A stretch of 64,000 nt of DNA from Paraburkholderia megapolitana (GCF_007556815.1 NZ_CP041743.1:682001-746000); one strand, 5' to 3'. Shown: positions 9,189-18,389, counted from the stretch's first letter. Translations and numbers: made by a program. Notes: a model not told the origin generated them from the letters alone.

Positions 9189-10058
9189 TCACCGCCGCGC
9201 TTTCTCTTTTGCTGCCTGCGCGAGGGTCTGCTCAGGCATCGCGTCGGTGGCATTGGCAGCCGCCGGACCGCGATAGGTCACCGAGGCACGCTCGCGCTGC
9301 GCCAGCGGCACATCGGCGGTCTCAAGCCAGTCCGGATCGGGAATTTCACTGAACACCTGGCGCAGCCGCTCGCCCCAGGTGCGGTGGATCATCTGATAGT
9401 ACGTGTTGTCCTGATCGATCGACACGAAGCGTGTGACGTGCAGCGCATCGGTTTCGTACACCAGCAGATCGAGCGGCAGGCCCACCGAGAGATTCGAGCG
9501 CAGCGTCGAATCCATCGAAATCAGCGCGCATTTTGCCGCTTCGTCGAGCGGCGTGGCAGGCGTCAGCACGCGGTCGATGATCGGCTTGCCGTACTTCGAC
9601 TCGCCGATCTGGAAGTACGGGCATACCGTCGATGCCTCGATGAAATTGCCGGCCGCGTAAATCATGAAAAGTCGCGGCGTCTGCGGCTTGCCGTCGATAC
9701 CGATCTGTCCACCCAGAATAAAGCTGCAATTGAAGTCGACGCCGAATTCCTGCAACGCCGGCGCTTCACGCTGATGCACGGCACGCACCGCATCCCCGAC
9801 GACCCGCGCCGCGTCCGCCATCGTCCCGACCGTCCACAACGTGGGGCGGCCGTCGTCCGACGGTTCGCTCAGCACGTGCAGCACGGCCTGAGTCAGCGAC
9901 AGATTGCCCGCGCCCAGCAATACGAGCACCCGTTCGCCGGGTTGCTCGAATACCGACATCTTGCGCGCGGTGCTGATGTGATCGACGCCCGCATTGGTCC
10001 GGGTGTCCGACAGGAACACGAGACCGTCGTCGACGCACATCGCGACACAGTAAGTCAT
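9189..10058 (-). CDS. Anbu-type proteasome-like peptidase
   Basis: N-terminal-nucleophile hydrolase of the Anbu (ancestral beta subunit) family, related to HslV and the 20S proteasome; 289 residues. The mature N-terminus would be Thr2 (MTYCVAMCVDDGLVFLSDTR), with the conserved DTRTNAG and a Lys in ARKMSVFE as expected for Ntn threonine hydrolases. Further family runs are VLLGAGNLSLTQAVL, NCSFILGGQIG and ALISMDSTLRSNLSVGLPLDLLVY. Start 10058 was chosen because it places Thr directly after Met; a frame open to 10214 is upstream. Anbu genes are usually linked to transglutaminase-like, alpha-E and ATP-grasp genes; none is next to it here. Confidence 0.9.
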   Translation of the reverse strand: MTYCVAMCVDDGLVFLSDTRTNAGVDHISTARKMSVFEQPGERVLVLLGAGNLSLTQAVLHVLSEPSDDGRPTLWTVGTMADAARVVGDAVRAVHQREAPALQEFGVDFNCSFILGGQIGIDGKPQTPRLFMIYAAGNFIEASTVCPYFQIGESKYGKPIIDRVLTPATPLDEAAKCALISMDSTLRSNLSVGLPLDLLVYETDALHVTRFVSIDQDNTYYQMIHRTWGERLRQVFSEIPDPDWLETADVPLAQRERASVTYRGPAAANATDAMPEQTLAQAAKEKARR

Positions 10059-10201
10059 GGATAGATCCGCTAGAAAAAGACCCGCTATTGTAATACTCCG
10101 CGGCGCAACCCCGTTCGTCACGAAATCGGGCACGTCTTGACGCCCTGGTTCATCGACGTCATCGATGTCATCCACGTGCAGCCCGAACATCGAGGGCCCA
10201 T

Positions 10202-10233
10202 GAAAAATCCCCACGGACGTGAGCCCGTGGGGA
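10202..10233 (-). terminator. Rho-independent terminator of the HU/H1-like gene
   Basis: ATCCCCACGG pairs with CCGTGGGGAT (10-bp stem, 7-base loop). Read on the minus strand the stem is followed by TTTTT, 64 bases past the stop codon of the HU-like gene. Confidence 0.8.
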
Positions 10234-10296
10234 TCGTGTACTGCCTGTCTGCGGAAAACGCCGTTGCCCCGAAAGGCACCGACGTCTCGCGCGAGA

Positions 10297-10743
10297 TCAG
10301 CTCGCTGCTGCGTCCTTCAGCTTCTTCAGCGCACGTGCCTTGATGCGCACGCTTGCCGGCTTGGCCGGGAACCAGCGCTCTTCACCCGTGAACGGGTCCT
10401 TGCCGAAGCGCTTCTTCTTCGCCGGCACTTGCTGCGCGACGATCTTCAGCAGACCCGACAACGTGAATTCGCCAGCACCCTTCTTGTGCACCGAGCCGAG
10501 GATCGTGTCTTCGAGTGCAGCCAGAACAGCCTTGGCAGCCTTCGGTTCAACACCAGCACGTTCTGCGACATGAGCAGCCAGCGAGGCCTTCGTGAAGGTG
10601 TCCTTGATCGGCGACGGAGCGCCGGACGCCTTCACGGCGACCTTCTTAGCTGCAGCTTTTTGCGCAGGCACTTTCTTCGCAGCAACCTTTTTGGCAGCTG
10701 CCGGTGCGGCCTTCTTGGCCACCTTTTTTGCGGAAGTCGGCAT
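10297..10743 (-). CDS. HU-family DNA-binding protein with histone-H1-like N-terminal tail
   Basis: A 148-residue nucleoid protein. Residues 1-45 are almost only Lys, Ala, Val and Pro (KKVAKKAAPAAAKKVAAKK), like the eukaryotic H1 tail. Residues 48-148 form an HU/IHF domain (FTKASLAAHVAERAGV, then GAGEFTLSGLLKIVAQQ and the DNA-binding arm region RFGKDPFTGEERWFPAKPAS). ATG 10743 is preceded by GGAGA at good spacing. The tail-plus-HU layout is a known Burkholderiales type and would let the protein both bend and coat DNA. It is monocistronic with a strong terminator. Confidence 0.93.
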   Translation of the reverse strand: MPTSAKKVAKKAAPAAAKKVAAKKVPAQKAAAKKVAVKASGAPSPIKDTFTKASLAAHVAERAGVEPKAAKAVLAALEDTILGSVHKKGAGEFTLSGLLKIVAQQVPAKKKRFGKDPFTGEERWFPAKPASVRIKARALKKLKDAAAS

Positions 10744-11111
10744 GTTTCTCCTACCTGTTGTGGTCAGTGAATGCACGAAGTGCACACGGTATGCGTGCAC
10801 TTCAACGCCGGATTCTACAAGCGCTATAGCGTTTCGCGCGAATCTTTTGTGCGTCACAGGCGGGGTTTGTTGCGTGGCGCTGACTCTCGGGTGCATTTTG
10901 AGGCTTGTTTCAAGGGGTAAACGTGAGTCTCGCGTGAACTTCGCATGATTCGCACGTGCACCACGCATGAACTCGCATCGTGTTTTTAGACTACCCGTAC
11001 CCCCTTCCCGGCATCGAAACCGCAGTTATGGCGACCAGTGACCCGTCGCTGGCCACGCGACCTGTGCCGTAATTCCCCGCAATATTCCGCCATAGTCGAC
11101 ACGCAACCCGC
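10744..11111. other. Intergenic region between HU/H1-like and MocR genes
   Basis: No coding frame with appropriate bias was seen in these 368 bases. The part next to 10743 (TATGCGTGCACTTCAACGCC and beyond) is probably the promoter and leader of the HU-like gene; the part near 11111 is the 3' end region of the MocR gene. No clear hairpin terminator was found for the latter. Confidence 0.4.
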
Positions 11112-12578
11112 TCAACGCACCAGCTTCGGCATCAGTCGCGCGAGCTTCGTCAGCGCCTCGTCGATGTGATCGGCGCCAATGCCGCCGTAACCGAAGATCA
11201 ATCCCGGCCGCGGCCGGGCCCGTACATAGAACGGCGCGAGTCCGTACAGGCCGATCGATGCATCGCGTGCCGCGGCGATCAGCGTTGCTTCGGAAAGCGG
11301 CACCTTCAGATGCGCGGCAAGGTGAATCCCGGCAATCGGCGCGGTCGGCTCGAACCATGCGCCGAGCGGACCGCGCAGATGCGACAGCAGACGCATGCGG
11401 CGCGTCACGTAGATCTTGTGCATGCGGCGCAGATGCTTCGCGAAATCGCCATTGAGCATGAACGCCGCGAGCGCAGTCTGCGTAAGCGTGCAGCCATGCC
11501 AGTCGCCAAGTTGGCGCGCCTTGCGCAACGGTCCGCCGAGCGATGCCGGCGGCACCACATAACCGACCCGCAGCTCGGGGAAAAGCGTCTTCGAGAAGGT
11601 GCCGACGTAGGCGACGAGACCGGCGCGATCGAGCGTCTTCAGCGGTTCGATTGCGCGGCCGTCGAAGCGGAATTCGCAGTCGTAGTCGTCCTCGATGATC
11701 AGCGCGTCGCGCTGTTCCGCCCATTCGAGCAACGCGACGCGCCGCTCGAGCGACATCGGCATGCCGAGCGGAAACTGGTGCGACGGCGTCACATAGACGA
11801 GCCGTGCGTTTTTCGGCAGCTTCGCGACGATCAGTCCTTCTGCGTCGACGGGGACCGGCACCACCTTCGCGCCGAGCGCCGCGAAACATTCGCGTGCCGG
11901 CGGGTAACCGGGATCCTCGACAACGGCCACATCGCCGGGACGCAATGTGATGCGCGCCAGCAGATCGAGCGCATGCTGTGCGCCCTGGGTGACGAACACG
12001 TCTTCCCAGTTGCTGTTCACCGCGCGGCTGAAGGCCAGATAACGCGACACCGCGAGTCGCAGGTCCTGTTCGCCGGCAGATTCGCGATACATCCCGCGGC
12101 CGCGCGCCTGGACTCGCAGCGCGTGGTTCACGCAGCGACGCCACACGTCGAACGGAAACAGCGCCTTGTCCGTCATACCGCCGACGAAGTCGTACGGCGA
12201 TCCGACGATCGGCCGCGGCAGCATCGATGCATCGCGCAGTTGTTCCCAGACAGGTCGGGCCCGCACGCGCGCCTTCGTCCGCGTGCGGGCGGCTTCAACC
12301 TCGCGGATCTGCGCGGAGCGTCCGGCGGGCAGTCGCTGCAACCCCTCGGCAACGAAGGTGCCAGAGCCCGCGCGCGCACTCAGATAACCTTCGGCGAGCA
12401 GCCGCTCGAATACGTCGAGCGTCGTCTTGCGCGACACGCCGAGCCGGGTGGCGAGATCGCGGGTCGACGGCAAACGCGTGCCGCCGGCTAGCCGCCCTTC
12501 GATAATCCCTTCCCTCAGTTGCCGGTAGATCTGCCCTGCCAGGTCGTGCCGACCCTCGACTGCAATGTGGATGTCCAT
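11112..12578 (-). CDS. MocR/PdxR-type PLP-dependent transcriptional regulator
   Basis: A 488-residue GntR/aminotransferase fusion. The winged helix spans residues about 12-80 (LAGQIYRQLREGIIEGRL, TRLPSTRDLATRLGVSRKT). The aminotransferase-like domain carries FVTQGAQHALDLLARI, EDPGYPPARECF, YVTPSHQFPLGMPMS, EDDYDCEFRFDG and the PLP-lysine motif VGTFSKTLFPELRVGY. It is divergent from the AhpD-like gene with a 109-base gap, the usual arrangement for a MocR protein and its target. It is a different subgroup from the MocR gene at 4328. Confidence 0.9.
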   Translation of the reverse strand: MDIHIAVEGRHDLAGQIYRQLREGIIEGRLAGGTRLPSTRDLATRLGVSRKTTLDVFERLLAEGYLSARAGSGTFVAEGLQRLPAGRSAQIREVEAARTRTKARVRARPVWEQLRDASMLPRPIVGSPYDFVGGMTDKALFPFDVWRRCVNHALRVQARGRGMYRESAGEQDLRLAVSRYLAFSRAVNSNWEDVFVTQGAQHALDLLARITLRPGDVAVVEDPGYPPARECFAALGAKVVPVPVDAEGLIVAKLPKNARLVYVTPSHQFPLGMPMSLERRVALLEWAEQRDALIIEDDYDCEFRFDGRAIEPLKTLDRAGLVAYVGTFSKTLFPELRVGYVVPPASLGGPLRKARQLGDWHGCTLTQTALAAFMLNGDFAKHLRRMHKIYVTRRMRLLSHLRGPLGAWFEPTAPIAGIHLAAHLKVPLSEATLIAAARDASIGLYGLAPFYVRARPRPGLIFGYGGIGADHIDEALTKLARLMPKLVR

Positions 12579-12687
12579 CGGAAGTGGTTACCTGAGATAT
12601 TCCAGAAATGGCTATTTTGCACGACCACAATGAGATTTAAGCTTGATCCATGGCCCCAATCGCGGGCGCATTCAACTGGAGCAAACC

Positions 12688-13125
12688 ATGCAATCACGTC
12701 TCGACTTCTATAAAGCCAGCCCGAACGGCACCAAGGCCATGCTGGCGCTGGAAGAACAGGTCAGCAAAAGCAGCATCGAAAAACCGCTCGCCGAACTGGT
12801 GCGGCTGCGCGCATCGCAGATAAACGGCTGCGCCTTCTGCGTCGACATGCATACCGCCGACGCGCGCAAGGGCGGCGAAACCGAACGTCGCCTCGCCACC
12901 GTCACGGTGTGGCGCGAAACGCCGTTCTTCACCGACCGCGAGCGCGCCGCGCTGGAATGGACCGAAGCGCTCACGCTCATCGCGCAGACGCACGTACCCG
13001 ACGCGGCCTGGGAGGCGGTCAAGCCGCACTTCACCGACCAGGAAATCACCGACCTCACGATGCTGATCATCGCGATCAACGGCTGGAACCGGATCGCCGT
13101 GTCGTTCCGCATGATGCCGGCCTGA
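12688..13125 (+). CDS. AhpD-like carboxymuconolactone decarboxylase family protein
   Basis: A 145-residue alkylhydroperoxidase/carboxymuconolactone-decarboxylase-like protein. The redox motif is CAFCVDMHTADAR (ExxCxxCxxxH type: NGCAFCVDMH), which in AhpD donates electrons to peroxide-reducing enzymes. ATG 12688 follows CTGGAGCAAACC, a good ribosome site. It is divergent from the MocR regulator, its probable controller, and is closed by a strong terminator at 13187-13224. The substrate is unknown; detoxification of peroxides or nitrosative agents is a family-based guess. Confidence 0.9.
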   Translation: MQSRLDFYKASPNGTKAMLALEEQVSKSSIEKPLAELVRLRASQINGCAFCVDMHTADARKGGETERRLATVTVWRETPFFTDRERAALEWTEALTLIAQTHVPDAAWEAVKPHFTDQEITDLTMLIIAINGWNRIAVSFRMMPA

Positions 13126-13186
13126 ACGGGTGCCGGTGTCGCCCTGCAGCGCACTTCGGACGCGGGCGGCAACCGGCTAGGGCGAT

Positions 13187-13224
13187 AGCGACCGCGCAGC
13201 CTGCGCGGTCGCTGCCCGCTTTTT
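13187..13224 (+). terminator. Rho-independent terminator of the AhpD-like gene
   Basis: AGCGACCGCGCA pairs perfectly with TGCGCGGTCGCT (12-bp stem, 3-base loop), followed after GCCCGC by five T residues. Confidence 0.85.
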
Positions 13225-13797
13225 CCTCTGAATGTCTCGTTAGAACCACTCCCCTCGCAGCGCCATCCCCGGCTTGCGCTACCTCGCCCTATCCGGCGAT
13301 TTCCCTCTTCGCTACCCCGCTCCACCGAAAATGCCGCCCATACAGGCGGACAGGTGTAATATTTTCGGTGCCTTTATGCGCGAAAACGTTAAATCATGAT
13401 CGAAGCAGAAGACCGCGACACCGCCGTGCAGAGCTTCATCGAGCCGTCGGAGTTAATACGGGTTACCGCATTCGAACGCTTTAAAAGTGAACCGTGCGCT
13501 GCGACCGCGCTTTTCGACGTAGCGCACCGCGGCAGACCAGTTGGCCTGTTGCTGCGAGCCCGTATGGACGCCGCTGCGCACCCGGGCACACGACAATCGA
13601 AAAAATGTCGGGAAAAGCGTCTTAATATGGCGCACGGCGCCGCGCGCCGGGAAATGTTTCGGAGGCAGCCTGCCAGCGCGATCGATTAAGTCATGGGTTC
13701 AAACCGTTACACCGTTTTCTTTTTTTGCTTTGCCTCTTTTAACGATTGATTCTAGCTTCACCATTCAGCTCGTATAAACGTCACAGGGGTAGCTCGT
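13225..13797. other. Long intergenic region without a supported gene
   Basis: These 573 bases carry only weak frames (for example 13396-13689 plus strand, 97 codons) whose products look like no known protein and lack ribosome sites. The last 110 bases are T/A-richer and precede the coiled-coil protein gene, so they probably include its promoter. Confidence 0.4.
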
Positions 13798-14574
13798 ATG
13801 TCCAAAGATATGACGACCGGCAATTCAGGCACGAATCAGAGCAAGGTCAAGCTCATCAAGTGGGGGATCATCGGCCTCGGCATCATTGTCGTCGCCCCGC
13901 TCGTGGTTCTGCTGATCAAGGGGCTGGTCGGCCTCATCGCGGCCGCGGTCATCGGGCTCGCGGCAATCAATTTCGCGCCGGTCATCGCGATGAAGTTCGC
14001 GAACCAGAAGGTCAAGATGATGGTCAACGAGGCGGGCACGAACCCGATCGAGACGCTCTATAACCAGTTGGCGGAAAAGGAACAGGCCGCGCAGAAGTTC
14101 AAGGACAGCATTACCGGCTTCCGCACGGAAGTCGCGAACTTCGCGACCAAGACCGCGCAATTCAAGAAGCAGTATCCCGACGACGCCGAGCGCTTCGAAG
14201 CGCAACTGGCCACGATGAACAAGCTGCTGACCTTCCGCGAGCAACGCTACAAGCAGGTTCAGTCGGAACTGCAGAATTTTTCGAACGCAATCGATCGCGC
14301 GAAGGCGCTGTGGGACATGTCGCAATCGGCGCAGCGCATGAACAAGATTGCCGGCATGCAAACCAGCAATACCTTCGAGCAGATCAAGACGGATGCCGCC
14401 ATCGACGCCGTGACCAATTCGGTGAACAAGGCCTTCTCGGAAATGGAAACCTCGCTGATGGACAACCCGGAAGTTCAGCAGGCCCAGCAGGCGGCGAACG
14501 CAAGCCTTCTGACAGCGGGATCGGGGGCGTCATCCACGCCGCTCGCATCGCCGCAGATCGCCTCGAAACAGTAA
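13798..14574 (+). CDS. Membrane-anchored coiled-coil protein of unknown function
   Basis: A 258-residue protein. A basic N-terminus is followed by about 45 hydrophobic residues (18-65, KWGIIGLGIIVVAPLVVLL onward), one or two membrane helices. Residues about 80-165 are a heptad-rich coiled coil (LYNQLAEKEQAAQKFKDSI ... RFEAQLATMNKLLTFREQR), somewhat like PspA-type proteins but without a recognised PspA signature. The tail is Ala/Ser-rich and low in structure. It lies 46 bases before the binding-protein/LysM fusion gene, and the two are probably one operon acting in the cell envelope. Confidence 0.8.
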   Translation: MSKDMTTGNSGTNQSKVKLIKWGIIGLGIIVVAPLVVLLIKGLVGLIAAAVIGLAAINFAPVIAMKFANQKVKMMVNEAGTNPIETLYNQLAEKEQAAQKFKDSITGFRTEVANFATKTAQFKKQYPDDAERFEAQLATMNKLLTFREQRYKQVQSELQNFSNAIDRAKALWDMSQSAQRMNKIAGMQTSNTFEQIKTDAAIDAVTNSVNKAFSEMETSLMDNPEVQQAQQAANASLLTAGSGASSTPLASPQIASKQ

Positions 14575-14620
14575 GCAGCGAAACAGCACTCTCGACACGT
14601 CCAACTACCGAACAGACACA

Positions 14621-15829
14621 ATGAAAAAAATACTAGGCTCGGCAATCTTTCTGGTCATTCTCGTTGCGGGATGGCTGATCTATCAGGGCGGTCTGGTACA
14701 ACGCCTGGCGTCGCCTTCGTCGTCGTCATCGTCGACGCAGACCAGTTCCAGCGACAACTCGAATTCCAGCGGCAACGGCAATAACAACAGTAACAGCGGC
14801 AGCAGTAGCAACAACAGCAGCAGTAATGCCAGCACGAACGTCGTGCAATCGGTCGCGGTGGACGGGTTCGTGCCGAACAAGAACACGCTGAAATCGATTG
14901 TGACAAACGGCGTAGTCCGCATCAGCGTAGAGAATCCGTCGCGCCCGTTCTACTCGGAAGACGGCGGCAAACCGCAGGGCTTTAACGTCGACTTCGCGAA
15001 GCTGCTGTTCGCGCAGAAGGAATTCACTTCGGGAGACCACAGCACGATCAAGGTCGATACCGGCCACGGCGTGGACACCTACCCGGCCGTCCCCGCGCAG
15101 CTCACGCAGACCGACAAGGACGGCAACGCCACCGTCGACATCGCGATGGACGGCCTGACGTTCTCCGACGACACGCCCAACGGCGTGGTCTACACGGTGC
15201 CCTACATCGATGACTTCGGTTACGCGCTGATCGTACGCAAGGGTTCGTCGATTCATTCGACAGCCGACCTGGCCGGCAAGAAGATCGGCATCCTGCAGGG
15301 CGACCCCGACGTCAAGGCGTTTGTGACGAAGGCGTTCCCGAGCAACCAGGTGGTCGAGTTGTCCGATGCCAGCATCAACGGCGAGCGTTCGTGGATGGCG
15401 CACTTCCTGAACAACGGACAAGTCGACGCGATCGTCTATGACTACCCGTTCGGTGTCGCGGAAATTGAAGGCACCGACCTGACTTTCGCGGTCAGCAAAC
15501 TGGAAGGTTCGAACCTCGCGTACAAGATCGGCGTGCGCAAGAGCGATAACGACCTGCTGGTGTACCTGAATTCGGCGATCGCCAAGGTCAGGCAATCGCC
15601 CGAGTATCTCGATCTGCTGCGCAAATACTTCATCAGCAACCAGATCGCGACGACCGCCGCACAGGGCAACGAGAAGACCTACATCGTGAAGTCGGGCGAT
15701 ACGTTGAACCTGATCGCATCGAGCCAGTTGGGCAGTTCCGCGCGCTACGTCGAGATCCAGCGACGCAACAACCTGCCGAACCCCAACCTGATCCTGGTCG
15801 GGCAGCGGCTCGTGATTCCGCGCGGCTAG
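14621..15829 (+). CDS. Membrane-tethered family 3 solute-binding protein fused to a LysM domain
   Basis: 402 residues in four parts: an N-terminal membrane anchor (5-22, LGSAIFLVILVAGWLIY); a Ser/Asn/Gly linker (about 33-70); an SBP_bac_3 domain (about 85-345) with PFYSEDGGKPQGFNVDF, MDGLTFSDDTPNGV, LAGKKIGILQGD and a C-terminal SPEYLDLLRKYF; and a LysM peptidoglycan-binding domain (about 355-402) with KTYIVKSGDTLNLIASSQLG and PNLILVGQRLVIPRG. Normal family 3 binding proteins are free or lipid-anchored and carry no LysM. It may sense or hold an amino-acid-like ligand while attached to the wall. No permease or ATPase is adjacent, so a transport role is not supported. Confidence 0.88.
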   Translation: MKKILGSAIFLVILVAGWLIYQGGLVQRLASPSSSSSSTQTSSSDNSNSSGNGNNNSNSGSSSNNSSSNASTNVVQSVAVDGFVPNKNTLKSIVTNGVVRISVENPSRPFYSEDGGKPQGFNVDFAKLLFAQKEFTSGDHSTIKVDTGHGVDTYPAVPAQLTQTDKDGNATVDIAMDGLTFSDDTPNGVVYTVPYIDDFGYALIVRKGSSIHSTADLAGKKIGILQGDPDVKAFVTKAFPSNQVVELSDASINGERSWMAHFLNNGQVDAIVYDYPFGVAEIEGTDLTFAVSKLEGSNLAYKIGVRKSDNDLLVYLNSAIAKVRQSPEYLDLLRKYFISNQIATTAAQGNEKTYIVKSGDTLNLIASSQLGSSARYVEIQRRNNLPNPNLILVGQRLVIPRG

Positions 15830-15876
15830 GCGGTAAACGCGCAGCACAGCGCGAATGCATCTCGTAGTGACAAAAC

Positions 15877-15907
15877 GGCCCCGGCATCGTCTGCCGGGGC
15901 CGCTTGC
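15877..15907. terminator. Hairpin terminator between convergent genes
   Basis: GGCCCCGGCA pairs with TGCCGGGGCC (10-bp stem, 5-base loop). It is preceded by AAAA and followed by GCTTGCTTT, so it can serve both the binding-protein/LysM gene and the convergent POT transporter gene. Confidence 0.75.
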
Positions 15908-15989
15908 TTTAGTGCGTTTCTGCGTGCGCTAGTAGGTGCGTTCGCACACGTGAAACCCATCGATCAATACGGCAACACCTAAATGACCG

Positions 15990-17516
15990 TCATTGCGCCG
16001 CAGCGGCCAACGTACCCGAATCGCGCTGCGCATTTTCGCGCGCTTCGTCGGTGCAGCGCTGATGTTCGCGCGAGAGGCGACGCATCAGCGGCAGCAGCAG
16101 TACAGCCACCACCACGCCCGCCGCGGCAAGCCAGCCAAGCCCGGTGAAGAGCTTCGTGTACAGCGGCAGCGACTGCACCGCCGTGAGATCGCCGGAAGGC
16201 ATCTGCGCAAAATTCGCGACCACGCTGCCAAGATACTGCGACACACCGGTCGCGACGAAGTACGCACCCATCATGAAACCGCTCATGCGGACCGGCACGT
16301 AGCGCGCGATCATCGCGAGGCCGAGACCACTCACCAGCAGTTCGCCGAGCGAGTACAGCCCGTAGCCGCCGACCATGAACCACGACGACACGCGACCGTC
16401 CACCGCGTAGCGGCCGCTCAGCGCATAGACGAAGAACCCCGCCGACACCACCGCAAAGCCCAGCGCATATTTCACGGCAACCGGCACGTCCTTGCCGCTG
16501 CGTGCGAGCCGCGTGTACAACAGCGCGAGGATCGGACTCAGCACCATGATCCAGATCGGATTGAGCGCCTGGAATTGCGCGGCGCTCCACGAGAACAGCG
16601 ACACACCGAACAGCGAGAACCGCGGGTCGACGTTACGCAGCGCGAACAGCGTGAGCGATGTCGACATCTGCTGATAGAACACGAAGAACAGAATGACCTG
16701 CAACGTCAGGATCAGCGCGGCGACGAGGCCTGCGCGTTCGGAGCGTTCGCAGCGCGTCAGCATGTAACCGAAGATGCCGAGAATCGCGACGCCGGCCGCA
16801 TACACGCAGGCCACGGCGATGCTCTTGTGCTGCAGCACGTAGGTCGTCGCGACGGCAAGCGCAATCGCGCCCAGCACCAGTACGCCGACGGCTTTCCAGC
16901 GGATCGGTTCGGCATCCGGCGCGGAGCCGATATGCGCGAGCGAGCGGTACAGAACGAGGAAATTCAGCACACCGAGCAGCATGCCCGCACAGCACACGCC
17001 GAAAGCCGCGTGCCAGCCCCAGTGATCTTTAATCCACGGCGTGGCAAGCATCGAGCAGGTCGAGCCGATGTTGACCGCCATGTAGTAGATCGTGAACGCG
17101 CTGTCGATCCGCGCATCGTCGCCTTCGTAAATGCGCCGCACGAGGTTCGCCGCGTTCGCCTTGAAGAGCCCGTTGCCGACCACGATCACGCCGAGCGATG
17201 CGTACATGTGGCCCAGCGCATCGGTGGGCATTGCCAGCATCAGATAGCCGGCGGCCAGCACGAGTGCCCCGCAAATCATCGTACGACGCGTGCCGAGAAT
17301 CTTGTCGCCGATCCAGCCGCCAACCGACGGCGCCGCATACACCAGCGCCGTGAACGCGCCCCACGTGAGCGTGGCGTGGCTGTCCGAGAAACCGAGCCGG
17401 TTGACCATGAACAGCACGAGCAGCGCGGCCATACCGTAGTAGCCGAAACGCTCCCACATTTCGATCAGAAAGACCGTCGAGAACGATCGGGTCTGGGAAA
17501 CGGGTGAATTCATCAT
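15990..17516 (-). CDS. POT/PTR-family proton-coupled peptide transporter
   Basis: About 508 residues with 12-14 membrane helices, a di-/tripeptide:proton symporter of the inner membrane (DtpA/YjdL-like). The N-terminal signature EMWERFGYYG contains the conserved ExxERFxYY motif that links proton and peptide binding. Other family runs are GGWIGDKILGTRRTM, IVVGNGLFKANAANLV and FTIYYMAVNIGST. Two adjacent ATGs at 17516/17513 follow GAGG; an earlier ATG at 17531 lacks a ribosome site. It stands near the opp operon and adds to peptide uptake. Confidence 0.9.
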   Translation of the reverse strand: MMNSPVSQTRSFSTVFLIEMWERFGYYGMAALLVLFMVNRLGFSDSHATLTWGAFTALVYAAPSVGGWIGDKILGTRRTMICGALVLAAGYLMLAMPTDALGHMYASLGVIVVGNGLFKANAANLVRRIYEGDDARIDSAFTIYYMAVNIGSTCSMLATPWIKDHWGWHAAFGVCCAGMLLGVLNFLVLYRSLAHIGSAPDAEPIRWKAVGVLVLGAIALAVATTYVLQHKSIAVACVYAAGVAILGIFGYMLTRCERSERAGLVAALILTLQVILFFVFYQQMSTSLTLFALRNVDPRFSLFGVSLFSWSAAQFQALNPIWIMVLSPILALLYTRLARSGKDVPVAVKYALGFAVVSAGFFVYALSGRYAVDGRVSSWFMVGGYGLYSLGELLVSGLGLAMIARYVPVRMSGFMMGAYFVATGVSQYLGSVVANFAQMPSGDLTAVQSLPLYTKLFTGLGWLAAAGVVVAVLLLPLMRRLSREHQRCTDEARENAQRDSGTLAAAAQ

Positions 17517-18389
17517 GTACCTCGTGTTCATACACTAACGCCGACGCGCACAGGCCGCGCGCGTCGCAGGAAAACCAGTCTGGAGATCGTCGGATGCCGG
17601 CGTGCGTAATGCAGCGCCGGATCGTGCGTACGAACGCGTCTGTCGAGCACGTTCATCTGCACGTCGAAACGGAAAAACCAGGGAATAGGAGGGCAGCCCG
17701 GCACGCAATGAATCGCGTAACATGGCGCCGCGGCTCCGGTTTGCGGAACGGGCGCAATGATAATGCATGACGGGAAAACCGTGCCGCGGTGCCGGCAAAG
17801 CGGGCTGGCCGGCGGTAGACGTTGCTGCGCTGTGCGGGCAACGGCCCTGCGTCAGGCAGACGGGAAAGCTCGGAGTAGAAATTGTGGTCCATTTCGGTCA
17901 TACGCGGGCGATCCGGGTGGAATCGGTCCGACTTGCAGCCGTTGCAGGATCGCTGCGCACGGGATTGAGTGTCGCAAGCAGACCGAAAAGTTGTGCCGGC
18001 CGGCGAGCGCTCGCGATTCTCCCGACGAACGCTCAACGCGTCACTCCGGGAATGCACTGATATCAAAGCGCATCGCCGCCGCCCGTCTTGCTTTGCGGGG
18101 CGACCGTTACGCCTTCCTTGCCCACTGCGTAAGGAAGACGTTATGCGGATCGAGTCGAATCCCTTAATCTCCTGACTGACGCAGATTTCAGCGGGGACGG
18201 TGCGGGTTCTACGGCATCTTTCACGTCGTTCTGCGGTCAGACGTGAGGCTTCTGGCAACATAGTGCGTTTTCCCTGCATGTTTCCAAGTCATGCGCCACG
18301 GTGCACAACCCCTTGCCCAGTGTTGCGCAGGCTATCAAACAAGATTTACTTACATCAAACAAATTTTGACGGGGTGATTTCGTCCTGCT
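17517..18389. other. Large intergenic region upstream of the XRE-cupin gene
   Basis: No supported gene was found in this 873-base interval; frames up to 208 codons exist, but their products are Arg/Ser-rich and read like shadows of high-GC DNA. The last 60 bases are AT-rich and contain a pair of direct repeats (separate entry). The 17517-17700 part probably holds the POT transporter promoter. Confidence 0.4.
18334..18367 (+). promoter_or_regulatory. Direct repeats, candidate XRE operator
   Basis: ATCAAACAAGATTT (18334) and ATCAAACAAATTTT (18354) are spaced exactly 20 bases apart, two DNA turns, and end 22 bases before the start codon of the XRE-cupin regulator. The position fits an autoregulatory operator; binding is inferred. 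Confidence 0.5.

Noticed and set aside
13396..13689. 97-codon plus-strand frame between the AhpD-like and coiled-coil genes
   Set aside because: No ribosome site and an unstructured, Arg/Ala-rich product; frames on both strands there are equally long.
17653..18279. 208-codon minus-strand frame in the large intergenic region
   Set aside because: Arg/Ser-rich product, no domain, no ribosome site, and competing frames of similar length on the other strand.
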